In this document: positions 57,188 to 64,000 of the stretch, piece by piece | Layout: each line of letters starts with the position of its first letter | How positions within the stretch are numbered: the first letter of the stretch is position 1 | Assembly: GCA_934726455.1 (NCBI GenBank) | Contig: CAKVDS010000007.1 | Span: 3,316-67,315 of the forward strand | Origin: an uncultured Bacteroidales bacterium | Lineage (GTDB): Bacteria > Bacteroidota > Bacteroidia > Bacteroidales > UBA932 | Direction of reading: 5' to 3' | Length of the DNA: 64,000 nucleotides | Notes under the pieces: model-generated | Told to the model about the DNA's origin: nothing | The model's input: the letters and a program-made list of their open reading frames with translations, nothing else | Databases searched by the model: none | Translations under genes and position numbers: made by a program

Positions 57188-58726
57188 ATGTTGATATACT
57201 ATATTCTTGCGGCGATTGCCGGCGCAGCTATAGGGGTGGGAGTATATATGATGATCTCCCGCAAATTGTCTGCCGGTAAGGCCGACGCCATCATAGAGAA
57301 GGCTAAGAACGATGCTGAAAATATCAAGCAGCAGAAGATTCTGCAGGCCAAGGAGAAGTTCCTCCAGCTCAAGAGCGAACATGAAAAGGAGGTCAATGCC
57401 AAGAACTCGGAGCTTCGCGAACGTGAAAACAACATCAAGTCCCGTGAGGGTCAGCTCAATCAGCAGGCCGGGGAACTGAACCGCAGGCAGCGTGATCTCG
57501 ACTCCCAGAAAGGACAGCTCAATGCGCAGAGACAGAAACTTGACGCCAAGATGGAAGAGTGCGACAGGGTGACGGCTCAGGTCAACAAGGAGTTGGAGAA
57601 TGTTGCGGGCATGAGCGCCGAGGAAGCGAAGAAAATGCTTGTCGAGAACATGAAGGCTGAAGCGCGCACCGAGGCTCAAGCCTATATCAACGACACCATG
57701 GACGAGGCCAGGCTTAATGCCGCCAAGGAAGCGAAGCGCATAGTGATCAACACAATCCAGCGTACCGCCACCGAGACCGCCATTGAGAATGCCGTGACGA
57801 CATTCCCTATCGAGAACGATGAGGTGAAAGGACGCATCATCGGGCGCGAGGGCCGTAACATCCGTGCACTGGAGGCGGCTACAGGTGTAGAGATAGTCGT
57901 TGACGACACTCCGGATGCTATCCTTATCTCCGCTTTCGATCCTGTCCGCAGGGAGATTGCACGGCTTTCTCTGCATCAGCTGGTCATTGACGGCCGTATC
58001 CATCCGGCGCGTATCGAAGAGGTGGTGGCCAAGGTGAGCAAGCAGCTTGAGGACGAGATACTTGAGACCGGCAAGAGAACCTGCATAGATCTCGGGATTC
58101 ATGGGCTCAACATCGAGCTGGTAAAACTTATCGGCCGCATGAAGTACCGTTCTTCTTACGGTCAGAACTTGTTGCAGCACTCCCGCGAAGTGGCCAACAT
58201 CTGCGCCATCATGGCGGCTGAACTTGGTCTCAATCCTAAGATTGCCCGCCGCGCCGGTCTCCTGCACGATATAGGCAAGGTGAGCGACAGCGAGCCGGAG
58301 TATCCTCATGCCATCTTGGGGGCCAAACTTGCTGAGCAGTACAAGGAGCGTCCGGAGATCTGCAACGCCATCGGTGCTCACCATGAGGAGATGGAGATGA
58401 CATCCATTTATGCTCCGCTTGTCCTTGTTGCAGACGCCATTTCCGGAGCCCGTCCGGGGGCCCGCAGGGAAGTGATCGAGTCATATATCAAGCGTCTCAA
58501 GGGCATGGAGGATCTTGCAGCTTCGTATCCGGGAGTGACCAAGTCCTATGCCATTCAGGCAGGCCGTGAGCTCCGCGTCATAGTGGGTGCCGAAGAGGTT
58601 TCTGATGAGCAGGCCGCCCGTCTCTCTGTGGATATTGCACAGCGCATCCAGGATGAGATGACATACCCTGGACAGGTCAAGATTACTGTCATCAGGGAGA
58701 CCCGTTCAGTGGCCATAGCCAAGTAG
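57188..58726 (+). CDS. rny: Ribonuclease Y
   Basis: 512 residues. N-terminal membrane anchor (MLIYYILAAIAGAAIGVGVYMM), long coiled coil (about 30-180), KH domain (GRIIGREGRNIRALEAATGVEIVVDD) and HD domain (HSREVANIC from about 331, LLHDIGKV at about 358). A membrane-tethered endoribonuclease that begins mRNA decay, usually at 5'-monophosphorylated ends. It sits after the terminator at 57121-57156; no -7 box was found in the 31 bases before the ATG. Confidence 0.96.
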   Translation: MLIYYILAAIAGAAIGVGVYMMISRKLSAGKADAIIEKAKNDAENIKQQKILQAKEKFLQLKSEHEKEVNAKNSELRERENNIKSREGQLNQQAGELNRRQRDLDSQKGQLNAQRQKLDAKMEECDRVTAQVNKELENVAGMSAEEAKKMLVENMKAEARTEAQAYINDTMDEARLNAAKEAKRIVINTIQRTATETAIENAVTTFPIENDEVKGRIIGREGRNIRALEAATGVEIVVDDTPDAILISAFDPVRREIARLSLHQLVIDGRIHPARIEEVVAKVSKQLEDEILETGKRTCIDLGIHGLNIELVKLIGRMKYRSSYGQNLLQHSREVANICAIMAAELGLNPKIARRAGLLHDIGKVSDSEPEYPHAILGAKLAEQYKERPEICNAIGAHHEEMEMTSIYAPLVLVADAISGARPGARREVIESYIKRLKGMEDLAASYPGVTKSYAIQAGRELRVIVGAEEVSDEQAARLSVDIAQRIQDEMTYPGQVKITVIRETRSVAIAK

Positions 58727-58730
58727 TGTC

Positions 58731-60488
58731 ATGCTCGGGCTTCTGATATCATTGTCTCTGCTCCAGGTCTCGCCGAACGTGACCTGGAAGTCGGAAGTGA
58801 AAGAGTCTCCGTCCGGCAGCCAGATTGTGCTCACGGGGGATATCCGCAAGGGGGTGGATCATGTCTACGGCACTGTCGACATCTCGTCCTGTCAGGGTAA
58901 CGACTGTTTCACTCCGGAGGAGTTTGAGTTTGATCATTACCTCAAATCCTCATCTGTCCCGTCTTTCGGCGGCGCTTCATCTTCTGTGCAGGCTGCTCCT
59001 GCGAAGATTTCCGAGCCGGCCGTGGTGGCAGCCTCTTCCCCCGCTGCTGAGTCCAAAGGGACACAGACTCCTCTGTGGTCTCTGATACTTGAGGCGATAT
59101 TGTGGGGATTTGCCATGCTTTTGACGCCATGCGTGTTCCCGATGGTGCCGATGACGGTCTCTTTCTTCATGAAAGGCAGCGAGACTCCTGCAAAGGGGCG
59201 TTTCAAGGCTTTCATGTACGGGCTTTTCATCGTCCTGCTCTACACTGTGCCGATTTCTGTCATAATCGGTGTCACGTGGATAGTCGGCGGCAGCGGTGTC
59301 ACGGCGGATATCTTCAACTGGCTTGCGACGCACTGGCTCCCTAACATCATTTTCTTCATAGTGTTCATGGTGTTTGCTGCCAGCTTCTTCGGCGCGTTCG
59401 AGATAACTCTGCCGTCAAAGTGGACAAACGGGGCTGACAAGAAGAGCGACGGCAAGGGACTTGGCGGGATTTTCTTTCTTGCCCTGACTCTTGTGCTTGT
59501 AAGTTTCAGCTGCACAGGGCCTATAGTAGGCACGGTGCTGATAAAGAGTACTCAGGGTGAATTCTGGGCTCCGATGGTCACGATGTTTGCGTTCAGCGTG
59601 GCTTTCGCCCTGCCGTTCACCTTGCTTGCCCTGTTTCCTTCGCTCCTCAAGAAACTTCCGAAGAGCGGCGGATGGCTCAATTCGGTCAAGGTGGTGCTCG
59701 GTTTCATCGAGGTGGCGCTTGGCTTGAAGTTCCTGAGCGTTGCGGACCAGACTTATCACTGGCACATTCTCGACAGGGAAGTGTATCTGGCGATCTGGAT
59801 AGTGGTGTTCTCCCTGCTGGGGCTGTACCTTCTCGGGAAGTTGCGTTTCCGCAATGATTCTCCGATGGAGTATCTCTCTGTCAAGAGACTTGCTTTGTCC
59901 ATAATATGCTTCGCTTTCGTCGTGTATATGATTCCGGGTATGTGGGGCGCGCCGCTCAAGGCTCTCTCAGGTTACCTGCCGCCTTTGGAGACACAGGATT
60001 TTGTTATCTCCGAGGCTTCCGGAGTCGCAGCTTCGGGGCAAGGTGATTTTTCCGGGGATACCGGCATGCTTACTCTTGCCCACGGGTTGAAGGCTTATGA
60101 CAATATTGACGAGGCACTTGCGGCGGCGAAAATCAGCGGAAAGCGTGTGTTCGTGGATATAACAGGACACGGCTGTGTCAATTGCCGGGAGATGGAGGCG
60201 CGCGTGTGGTCGGATCCGGAAGTTCTGCGCTCGCTCAGGGACGATTTTGTGATCGCGGCATTGTATGTGGACGACAAGTCGAGCCTTCCGGAGTCGAGAT
60301 GGATTACCAACGACAGCGGCAAGGTTCTCAAGGAGGTCGGAAGGGTCAATTCATATATTGCCCTGAAGCGTTTCGGGGTCAATTCACAGCCGAATTATTT
60401 TATACTGGATTCTGACGGCAAAGTGCTGAAAGGCCCGAGGGCCTACAATCTGGACATTGAAGCTTATCTTGACTTCCTTTCAGAATAG
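58731..60488 (+). CDS. DsbD-like thiol:disulfide interchange protein
   Basis: 585 residues. A short exported N-terminal region (SPNVTWKSEVKESPSGSQIVLTGDIR) resembles a reduced DsbD alpha domain. The membrane part is CcdA-like, with Cys in LLTPCVFPM (about 133) and SFSCTGPIVG (about 259). A C-terminal thioredoxin domain has GHGCVNCREMEARVWSD (CVNC, about 482-485). It moves electrons from cytoplasmic thioredoxin to periplasmic proteins. Starts 4 bases after the rny stop, so may share its transcript, and ends before a strong terminator. Confidence 0.9.
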   Translation: MLGLLISLSLLQVSPNVTWKSEVKESPSGSQIVLTGDIRKGVDHVYGTVDISSCQGNDCFTPEEFEFDHYLKSSSVPSFGGASSSVQAAPAKISEPAVVAASSPAAESKGTQTPLWSLILEAILWGFAMLLTPCVFPMVPMTVSFFMKGSETPAKGRFKAFMYGLFIVLLYTVPISVIIGVTWIVGGSGVTADIFNWLATHWLPNIIFFIVFMVFAASFFGAFEITLPSKWTNGADKKSDGKGLGGIFFLALTLVLVSFSCTGPIVGTVLIKSTQGEFWAPMVTMFAFSVAFALPFTLLALFPSLLKKLPKSGGWLNSVKVVLGFIEVALGLKFLSVADQTYHWHILDREVYLAIWIVVFSLLGLYLLGKLRFRNDSPMEYLSVKRLALSIICFAFVVYMIPGMWGAPLKALSGYLPPLETQDFVISEASGVAASGQGDFSGDTGMLTLAHGLKAYDNIDEALAAAKISGKRVFVDITGHGCVNCREMEARVWSDPEVLRSLRDDFVIAALYVDDKSSLPESRWITNDSGKVLKEVGRVNSYIALKRFGVNSQPNYFILDSDGKVLKGPRAYNLDIEAYLDFLSE

Positions 60489-60502
60489 GGGGGCAGTTGA
60501 TG

Positions 60503-60541
60503 AAAAAGCCGGGCCTGCGGAGATGCAAGCCCGGCTTTTTT
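60503..60541. terminator. Bidirectional terminator between dsbD-like and PNP genes
   Basis: Near-perfect hairpin AAAAAGCCGGGC (60503-60514) with GCCCGGCTTTTT (60529-60540). The T or A runs make it work in both directions, for the two convergent genes. Confidence 0.92.
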
Positions 60542-60555
60542 GGCATGTGATGGGA

Positions 60556-61383
60556 TCAGATGGCTGAAATCATCCTTGTGAACAGGTCTGACATCCGTTC
60601 TGCGGCCATGTCGGCCTGCTTCACCACGTCATCGCCGTCATTGAAGTTCTTCTCCACGTTGATGAAGTTGGACTTGTTGGTGACGACAGACATTCCGAAG
60701 ACCTTGATGCCTGAATGCCGCGCCACTATGACCTCCGGAATGGTTGACATGCCGACCAGATCGGCTCCGACCGAGTGGTAGAAGCGGACTTCGGCCGGGG
60801 TTTCGTAGGTTGGACCGGTGCTTCCGAAATAGACGCCTTTTTTGACTGGTATGCCCATCTCGTTGCAGATGTTCTCGGCCAGAGCCTGGAGTTTCAGGTC
60901 GTAGGCGCAGGTCATGTCAGGGAAGCGCGGTCCGAATTCATCAAGATTGGGACCGATCAGCGGATTCGGCATCATGTTGATGTGGTCTCTGATTATCACG
61001 AGATCTCCTACCTTGAAGTCGGGGTTGCAGGCGCCTGCGGCGTTGGAGACGAACAGGTATTTGACGCCGAGCGTCTTCATGACCCTTATTCCTATGGTGA
61101 CAAGGTCCATCGGATATCCTTCATAGTAGTGGAAGCGGCCCTGCATGGCTATGACCTGCTTCCCTCCGAGTTCACCGAATATGAAATTGCCCTTGTGGCC
61201 GACGGCCGTCGAGACAGGAAATCCCGGGATCCGGCTGTAAGGAATCACGGTCTGGTTGATGATCTTGTCTGCGAGCCTTCCCAACCCGCTTCCCAGCACA
61301 ATCCCGAATTCCGGGATGCGCCCGCTGATGGCGGAACTTATATGGTCCGCGGCATCATGGATTCTTTTGAGTCTGTCGTCCAT
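60556..61383 (-). CDS. Purine-nucleoside phosphorylase
   Basis: 275 residues. PNP family I/MTAP class: FGIVLGSGLGRLADKI (phosphate loop), GHKGNFIFGELGGK, MQGRFHYYEGY, VSNAAGACNP, and the base site GMSTIPEVIVARHSGIKVFGMSVVTNKSN. It splits purine nucleosides with phosphate to base and pentose-1-phosphate. Follows the deaminase gene by 3 bases. Length and the GAC...Asn/Thr pattern agree with the trimeric class. Confidence 0.95.
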   Translation of the reverse strand: MDDRLKRIHDAADHISSAISGRIPEFGIVLGSGLGRLADKIINQTVIPYSRIPGFPVSTAVGHKGNFIFGELGGKQVIAMQGRFHYYEGYPMDLVTIGIRVMKTLGVKYLFVSNAAGACNPDFKVGDLVIIRDHINMMPNPLIGPNLDEFGPRFPDMTCAYDLKLQALAENICNEMGIPVKKGVYFGSTGPTYETPAEVRFYHSVGADLVGMSTIPEVIVARHSGIKVFGMSVVTNKSNFINVEKNFNDGDDVVKQADMAAERMSDLFTRMISAI

Positions 61384-61386
61384 ATA

Positions 61387-62670
61387 TTAAAGTCTTTTAT
61401 TGATTCTTGAGAGTACTTTGCGGGCCTGTGAGATGATCTCTTTCTCTCCCTCTATCTCTCTGTGTCTCATCAGGAAGCGTCCGTTGCATATAAGAGAGTC
61501 GATGCAGTCTGAGTGTGCAGAATAGACGAGGTTTGCGAGGAATGGCCCGTCGGAAAGGAAGAATGTGTTGTCCGTGTCGATTATGCTGATGTCGGCGCAC
61601 TTGCCCGTCTCGATTTTTCCGCTGTTGAATTTCAGTGCTTTCGCCCCGTTTACGGTGGCCATGTCAAGAAGTTCGTTGAGCGGGAGAGCCGAGGGGTCTT
61701 CCCTCCATGCTTTCTGGAAGATGGCGCTGGTCTTCATCGCCTCGAGCATGTCGAGGTTGTTGGATGATGCGCACCCGTCCGTGCCGAGGCAGAGGTTGAT
61801 CCCCGCGTCTCTCATCTCGTTGTACAGAAACTTGTATCCGGAGGCGAGCTTGGCGTTGGAGTTGATGTTGTGTACGCAGTTTACGCCCCTCTCGGCGAGC
61901 AGTTCTATGTCGTGGGGGCTTACCCAGAGGGTGTGTGCGGCGACAATGTTCGGAGAGAGTATTCCGAGGCGGTCGAGGTATTCTACCGGACTCAGACCGC
62001 CGTGAGCCGCCTTGCAGTCCTCCACCTCTTTGCGCGTCTCGCTCAGGTGTATGTGGAGGTTGAGCGAGTGTTTCCGTGCGTATTCGTATGCCCAGAGCAT
62101 CATCTCCTCACGTACCGAGTAGATGGCATGGAAAGCGATCCCGTAGATGAGTCCCGGTGTTTTGCCTGAAAGGAACGGGGCGCTCTTGGCTTCGCAGTGG
62201 GCTTTCTGCCTCTCTGACTCTTCGGGGTCGCCCTTGTCCATTATGTCGTAGCCGGTGGCGATCCTGAGGCCCATTTCTGTGGCCGCCTTGACGGACGCGT
62301 CGAAAAACCAGTACTGGTCGTTGAAAGTCGTCGTGCCTGTCCGTATCATCTCTATGCAGGCGACTTTGGTCGCCCAATAGACGTATTCGGCATCCAGATT
62401 CTCTTCAGCTTTCCAGATTGTATCAAGCCACTCGGGGAAAAGCATATCTTCCCCGAGCCCCCTCATCATGGACATGGGGGAATGCGTGTGCATATTGATG
62501 AATCCGGGTATAGCAACCTTGCCGGAACAGTCCATGATTTCGATGTCTCCGGCAAGTTCCCAGTCTGCACACGAGCCTGAAGGCTCAATCTTGGATATCA
62601 GACCGTTGCTTATGAGTATGTCTTTCCTTGAGCCTTCTAAGGTGATGTCCTTGAGAAGAATGGCGCCCAT
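61387..62670 (-). CDS. mtaD: Amidohydrolase, MTA/SAH deaminase-like
   Basis: 427 residues. Metal ligands: HTHSPMSMMRGLGEDMLFPEWL (HxH), IHLSETRKEV (His with Glu), AAHTLWVS and GTDGCASSNNLDMLEA (Asp). The GEDM-LFPEWLDTIWKAE stretch and the SNNLDM loop are typical of methylthioadenosine/S-adenosylhomocysteine deaminases in the TRZ/ATZ family. It would deaminate MTA or SAH to the inosine form, which the neighbouring phosphorylase could split. Its ATG overlaps the PUR gene stop (TAATG). Confidence 0.8.
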   Translation of the reverse strand: MGAILLKDITLEGSRKDILISNGLISKIEPSGSCADWELAGDIEIMDCSGKVAIPGFINMHTHSPMSMMRGLGEDMLFPEWLDTIWKAEENLDAEYVYWATKVACIEMIRTGTTTFNDQYWFFDASVKAATEMGLRIATGYDIMDKGDPEESERQKAHCEAKSAPFLSGKTPGLIYGIAFHAIYSVREEMMLWAYEYARKHSLNLHIHLSETRKEVEDCKAAHGGLSPVEYLDRLGILSPNIVAAHTLWVSPHDIELLAERGVNCVHNINSNAKLASGYKFLYNEMRDAGINLCLGTDGCASSNNLDMLEAMKTSAIFQKAWREDPSALPLNELLDMATVNGAKALKFNSGKIETGKCADISIIDTDNTFFLSDGPFLANLVYSAHSDCIDSLICNGRFLMRHREIEGEKEIISQARKVLSRINKRL

Positions 62671-63014
62671 TAAAAGTCTTCGGATTCGAAGTCTGCGCCT
62701 TCATCTGGCCTCCTCTGCGGGATTTCACCGTGGAAGCAATTGTCCCTGATGTAGGCTATCACGTCATTCAGCCCCTCCGCGAACTTCTCGAAGTCTTCCT
62801 TGTAGAGGAAAATCTTATGTTTGTCGTAGCTGTAGCTCCCGTCTGAGCCTGTCCTGCGCTTGCTTTCCGTTATCGTGAGGTAGTAGTCTTTGTTGCCCTT
62901 CGTGGACTTCACGTCAAAAAAGTATGTACGCTTCCCCGCCCTGATGGGCTTTGAGAAAACATCCTCTCCGTCGCGGCTGTCGAACCTGGACTGGTCATAA
63001 TCATCTCTGTACAT
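62670..63014 (-). CDS. PUR-family DNA/RNA-binding protein (DUF3276)
   Basis: 114 residues. KPIRAGKRTYFFDVKSTKGNKDYYLTITESKRR followed by KHKIFLYKEDFEKFAEGLNDVIAYIRDN is the standard single PUR repeat of Bacteroidota, similar to the eukaryotic Pur-alpha fold that binds single-stranded nucleic acid. C-terminal acidic tail. Its cellular role is not established. First gene of a three-gene run with the deaminase and the phosphorylase. Confidence 0.85.
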   Translation of the reverse strand: MYRDDYDQSRFDSRDGEDVFSKPIRAGKRTYFFDVKSTKGNKDYYLTITESKRRTGSDGSYSYDKHKIFLYKEDFEKFAEGLNDVIAYIRDNCFHGEIPQRRPDEGADFESEDF

Positions 63015-63040
63015 AGCAACTTTTTATTGTTTTAGCTTTG

Positions 63041-63048
63041 CAAAATTA
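63041..63048 (-). promoter_or_regulatory. PUR-gene promoter: -7 box TAATTTTG
   Basis: Perfect TAnnTTTG on the minus strand, 26 bases before the ATG at 63014. Confidence 0.6.
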
Positions 63049-63070
63049 GAACATTTTATGGATTACTTGC

Positions 63071-63078
63071 TATCTTTG
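63071..63078 (+). promoter_or_regulatory. nusB promoter: -7 box TATCTTTG
   Basis: Perfect TAnnTTTG, 23 bases before the nusB ATG and 22 bases from the opposing box. Confidence 0.6.
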
Positions 63079-63101
63079 TGCGTTAATTTTTGTTTGAAAG
63101 T

Positions 63102-64000
63102 ATGCTCAACCGCAGAATTCTCCGTACAAAGGTATTCAAGACCATATACAGTTACGCGGAAAATCCCGGTATGACCCTCAAGGAAGCCGAGGCCACTCTC
63201 GGACTTGCCTGCGAGTCGACCAGAGACCTGTATCTGTTTCTTCTCTCTGTAGTCGGCCCGCTCACTGATGAGGCCAGATCCCGCATTGAGGCCGCCAGGG
63301 CCAAGTTCAATCCGACGGAGGAGGAGATGAACCCCAACATGAAGTTTGTTGACAACAGCATAACGAAACTCCTTGAGGATGACCCGGATTTTGTGAAGCT
63401 TGTCTCCAAGAAGAAGCTCTCGTGGGCGCAGCATGATGTGCTGATCCGCCGTCTTTACGAGAGCGTGCGCGAGCGCAAATATTTCAAGGAATATCTTGCC
63501 AGTCCGGAAAGCGGCATCAAGGAGGATGCGAAGCTGTGGGTGAAGATTTTCCAGCGCGAATTCGAGGACAATGAGGCTTTGGGAGAGATTCTTGAAGAGA
63601 TGTCGATATATTGGAACGATGACCTCGGATATGCGTTGAGTTGGTGCTGCCGCTCGGTGCGCAGCCTCGGTGACGGTGACAGGTGGAATCTCCCGCCGCT
63701 CTATCAGAGTTCTCTCTCGGGCAAGGAAAACTACTCTGACGACCGCCAGTTTTCCCTCTCCCTGCTGCGGACGGCTTATGCCGGCTTTGAGCGTTTCTCT
63801 TCAGCGGTGGCGGAACTGACGCCGAAGTGGAACCGCGACCGTCTCTGCACAACGGACCTCGCCCTTATCGTGTGCGGGGAGGCGGAGGCGGCGGCGTTTC
63901 CGCAGACTCCGATCAGAATCATAATCAACGAGTACGTCGAGATATCCAAATACTACAGTACGCCGGACAGCAGCTCTTTTGTCAATGGCTTGCTGGACAA
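63102..64000 (+). CDS. nusB: Transcription antitermination factor NusB, 3' end missing
   Basis: 299 complete codons are visible; the frame is still open at the window edge and the usual stop should follow within some ten residues. The N-terminus MLNRRILRTKVFKTIYSYAEN and the long middle (KKLSWAQHDVLIRRLYESVRERKYFKEYLASP, MSIYWNDDLGYALSWCCRS) fit the extended Bacteroidota NusB; ALIVCGEAEAAAFPQTPIRIIINEYVEISKYYSTPDSSSFVNGLLD is the conserved C-terminal part. It helps RNA polymerase read through rRNA operons with NusA/E/G. Divergent from the PUR gene. Confidence 0.93.
   Translation, partial: MLNRRILRTKVFKTIYSYAENPGMTLKEAEATLGLACESTRDLYLFLLSVVGPLTDEARSRIEAARAKFNPTEEEMNPNMKFVDNSITKLLEDDPDFVKLVSKKKLSWAQHDVLIRRLYESVRERKYFKEYLASPESGIKEDAKLWVKIFQREFEDNEALGEILEEMSIYWNDDLGYALSWCCRSVRSLGDGDRWNLPPLYQSSLSGKENYSDDRQFSLSLLRTAYAGFERFSSAVAELTPKWNRDRLCTTDLALIVCGEAEAAAFPQTPIRIIINEYVEISKYYSTPDSSSFVNGLLD

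Noticed and set aside
57173..58384. 403-codon open frame antisense to rny
   Set aside because: It mirrors the repetitive helical codons of RNase Y and shows low-complexity Leu/Gly-rich sequence without motifs.
1..64000. tRNA genes, CRISPR arrays, insertion sequences, prophage
   Set aside because: No cloverleaf-like stretch, spaced repeat set, transposase, integrase or phage structural gene was seen in any gap or open frame.

Overview
The window looks like a chromosomal segment of a Bacteroidales bacterium (phylum Bacteroidota). The evidence is: Bacteroidota-type -7 promoter boxes (TAnnTTTG) before many genes; almost no Shine-Dalgarno-like sequence; lineage-typical families (an Mfa2/FimB-like anchor, DUF4450, DUF3869, an OmpA protein, a long NusB, a PUR-family DUF3276 protein); a full Na+-translocating NADH:quinone oxidoreductase operon; and ATP-dependent PEP carboxykinase. 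By eye the DNA is fairly GC-rich (not counted), which would fit a Rikenellaceae/Alistipes-like lineage, but the family cannot be fixed from this window. Most of the DNA is ordinary, densely packed core genome. No tRNA, rRNA, IS element, prophage or CRISPR array was seen, and no gene-free stretch exceeds 300 bases.

Layout. 1-6250 (+) is the end of a surface-polysaccharide locus: a chain-length determinant fragment, a UvrA embedded in the same overlapping gene chain, then three ATGA-coupled glycan genes. A fimbrillin-anchor-like lipoprotein (6120-7175, -) converges on it. 7342-13092 (-) is nqrABCDEF. 13164-15536 (+) is a PcrA/UvrD helicase. 15533-23554 (-) is a tight six-gene run: LemA, DUF2207, RecG, S9 peptidase, Nif3-like, acyl-ACP thioesterase. 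23661-28400 (-) holds pckA and a DUF4450 lipoprotein. 28484-31262 (+) holds RecQ and an MBL hydrolase. 31259-37749 (-) holds TamB, an RsmI-like methylase and MtaB. 37807-40346 (+) holds TsaD and an FAD protein. mnmA (-) and cdd (+) are divergent, followed by the SRP RNA, a BaiN/HI0933-type flavoprotein and a GNAT protein, facing a GH51 arabinofuranosidase (-). An aminotransferase, a small hypothetical gene and rubrerythrin follow.

48439-54337 (+) is the envelope-rich part: two YjbH-like proteins flanking two exported proteins, then a His-rich DUF3869 lipoprotein and an OmpA protein. 54443-56349 encodes a GHMP kinase that resembles galacturonokinase, coupled to a sugar nucleotidyltransferase. 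56395-60488 is a coiled-coil protein, ZapA, a probable 6S RNA, RNase Y and a DsbD-like protein. 60556-63014 (-) is a purine-salvage run (PUR-family protein, MTA/SAH deaminase-like, purine nucleoside phosphorylase), divergent from nusB, which runs off the window end.

How the genes relate. Three tRNA anticodon-loop modification genes (tsaD, mtaB, mnmA) lie within about 10 kb, and TsaD makes the t6A that MtaB methylthiolates. Translational coupling is very common. Divergent pairs often have -7 boxes only 4-40 bp apart, and three convergent pairs share a 4-base stop overlap. The most interesting regions are the split-YjbH operon, the probable uronate kinase/nucleotidyltransferase pair, and the structured leader ahead of the His-rich DUF3869 lipoprotein.
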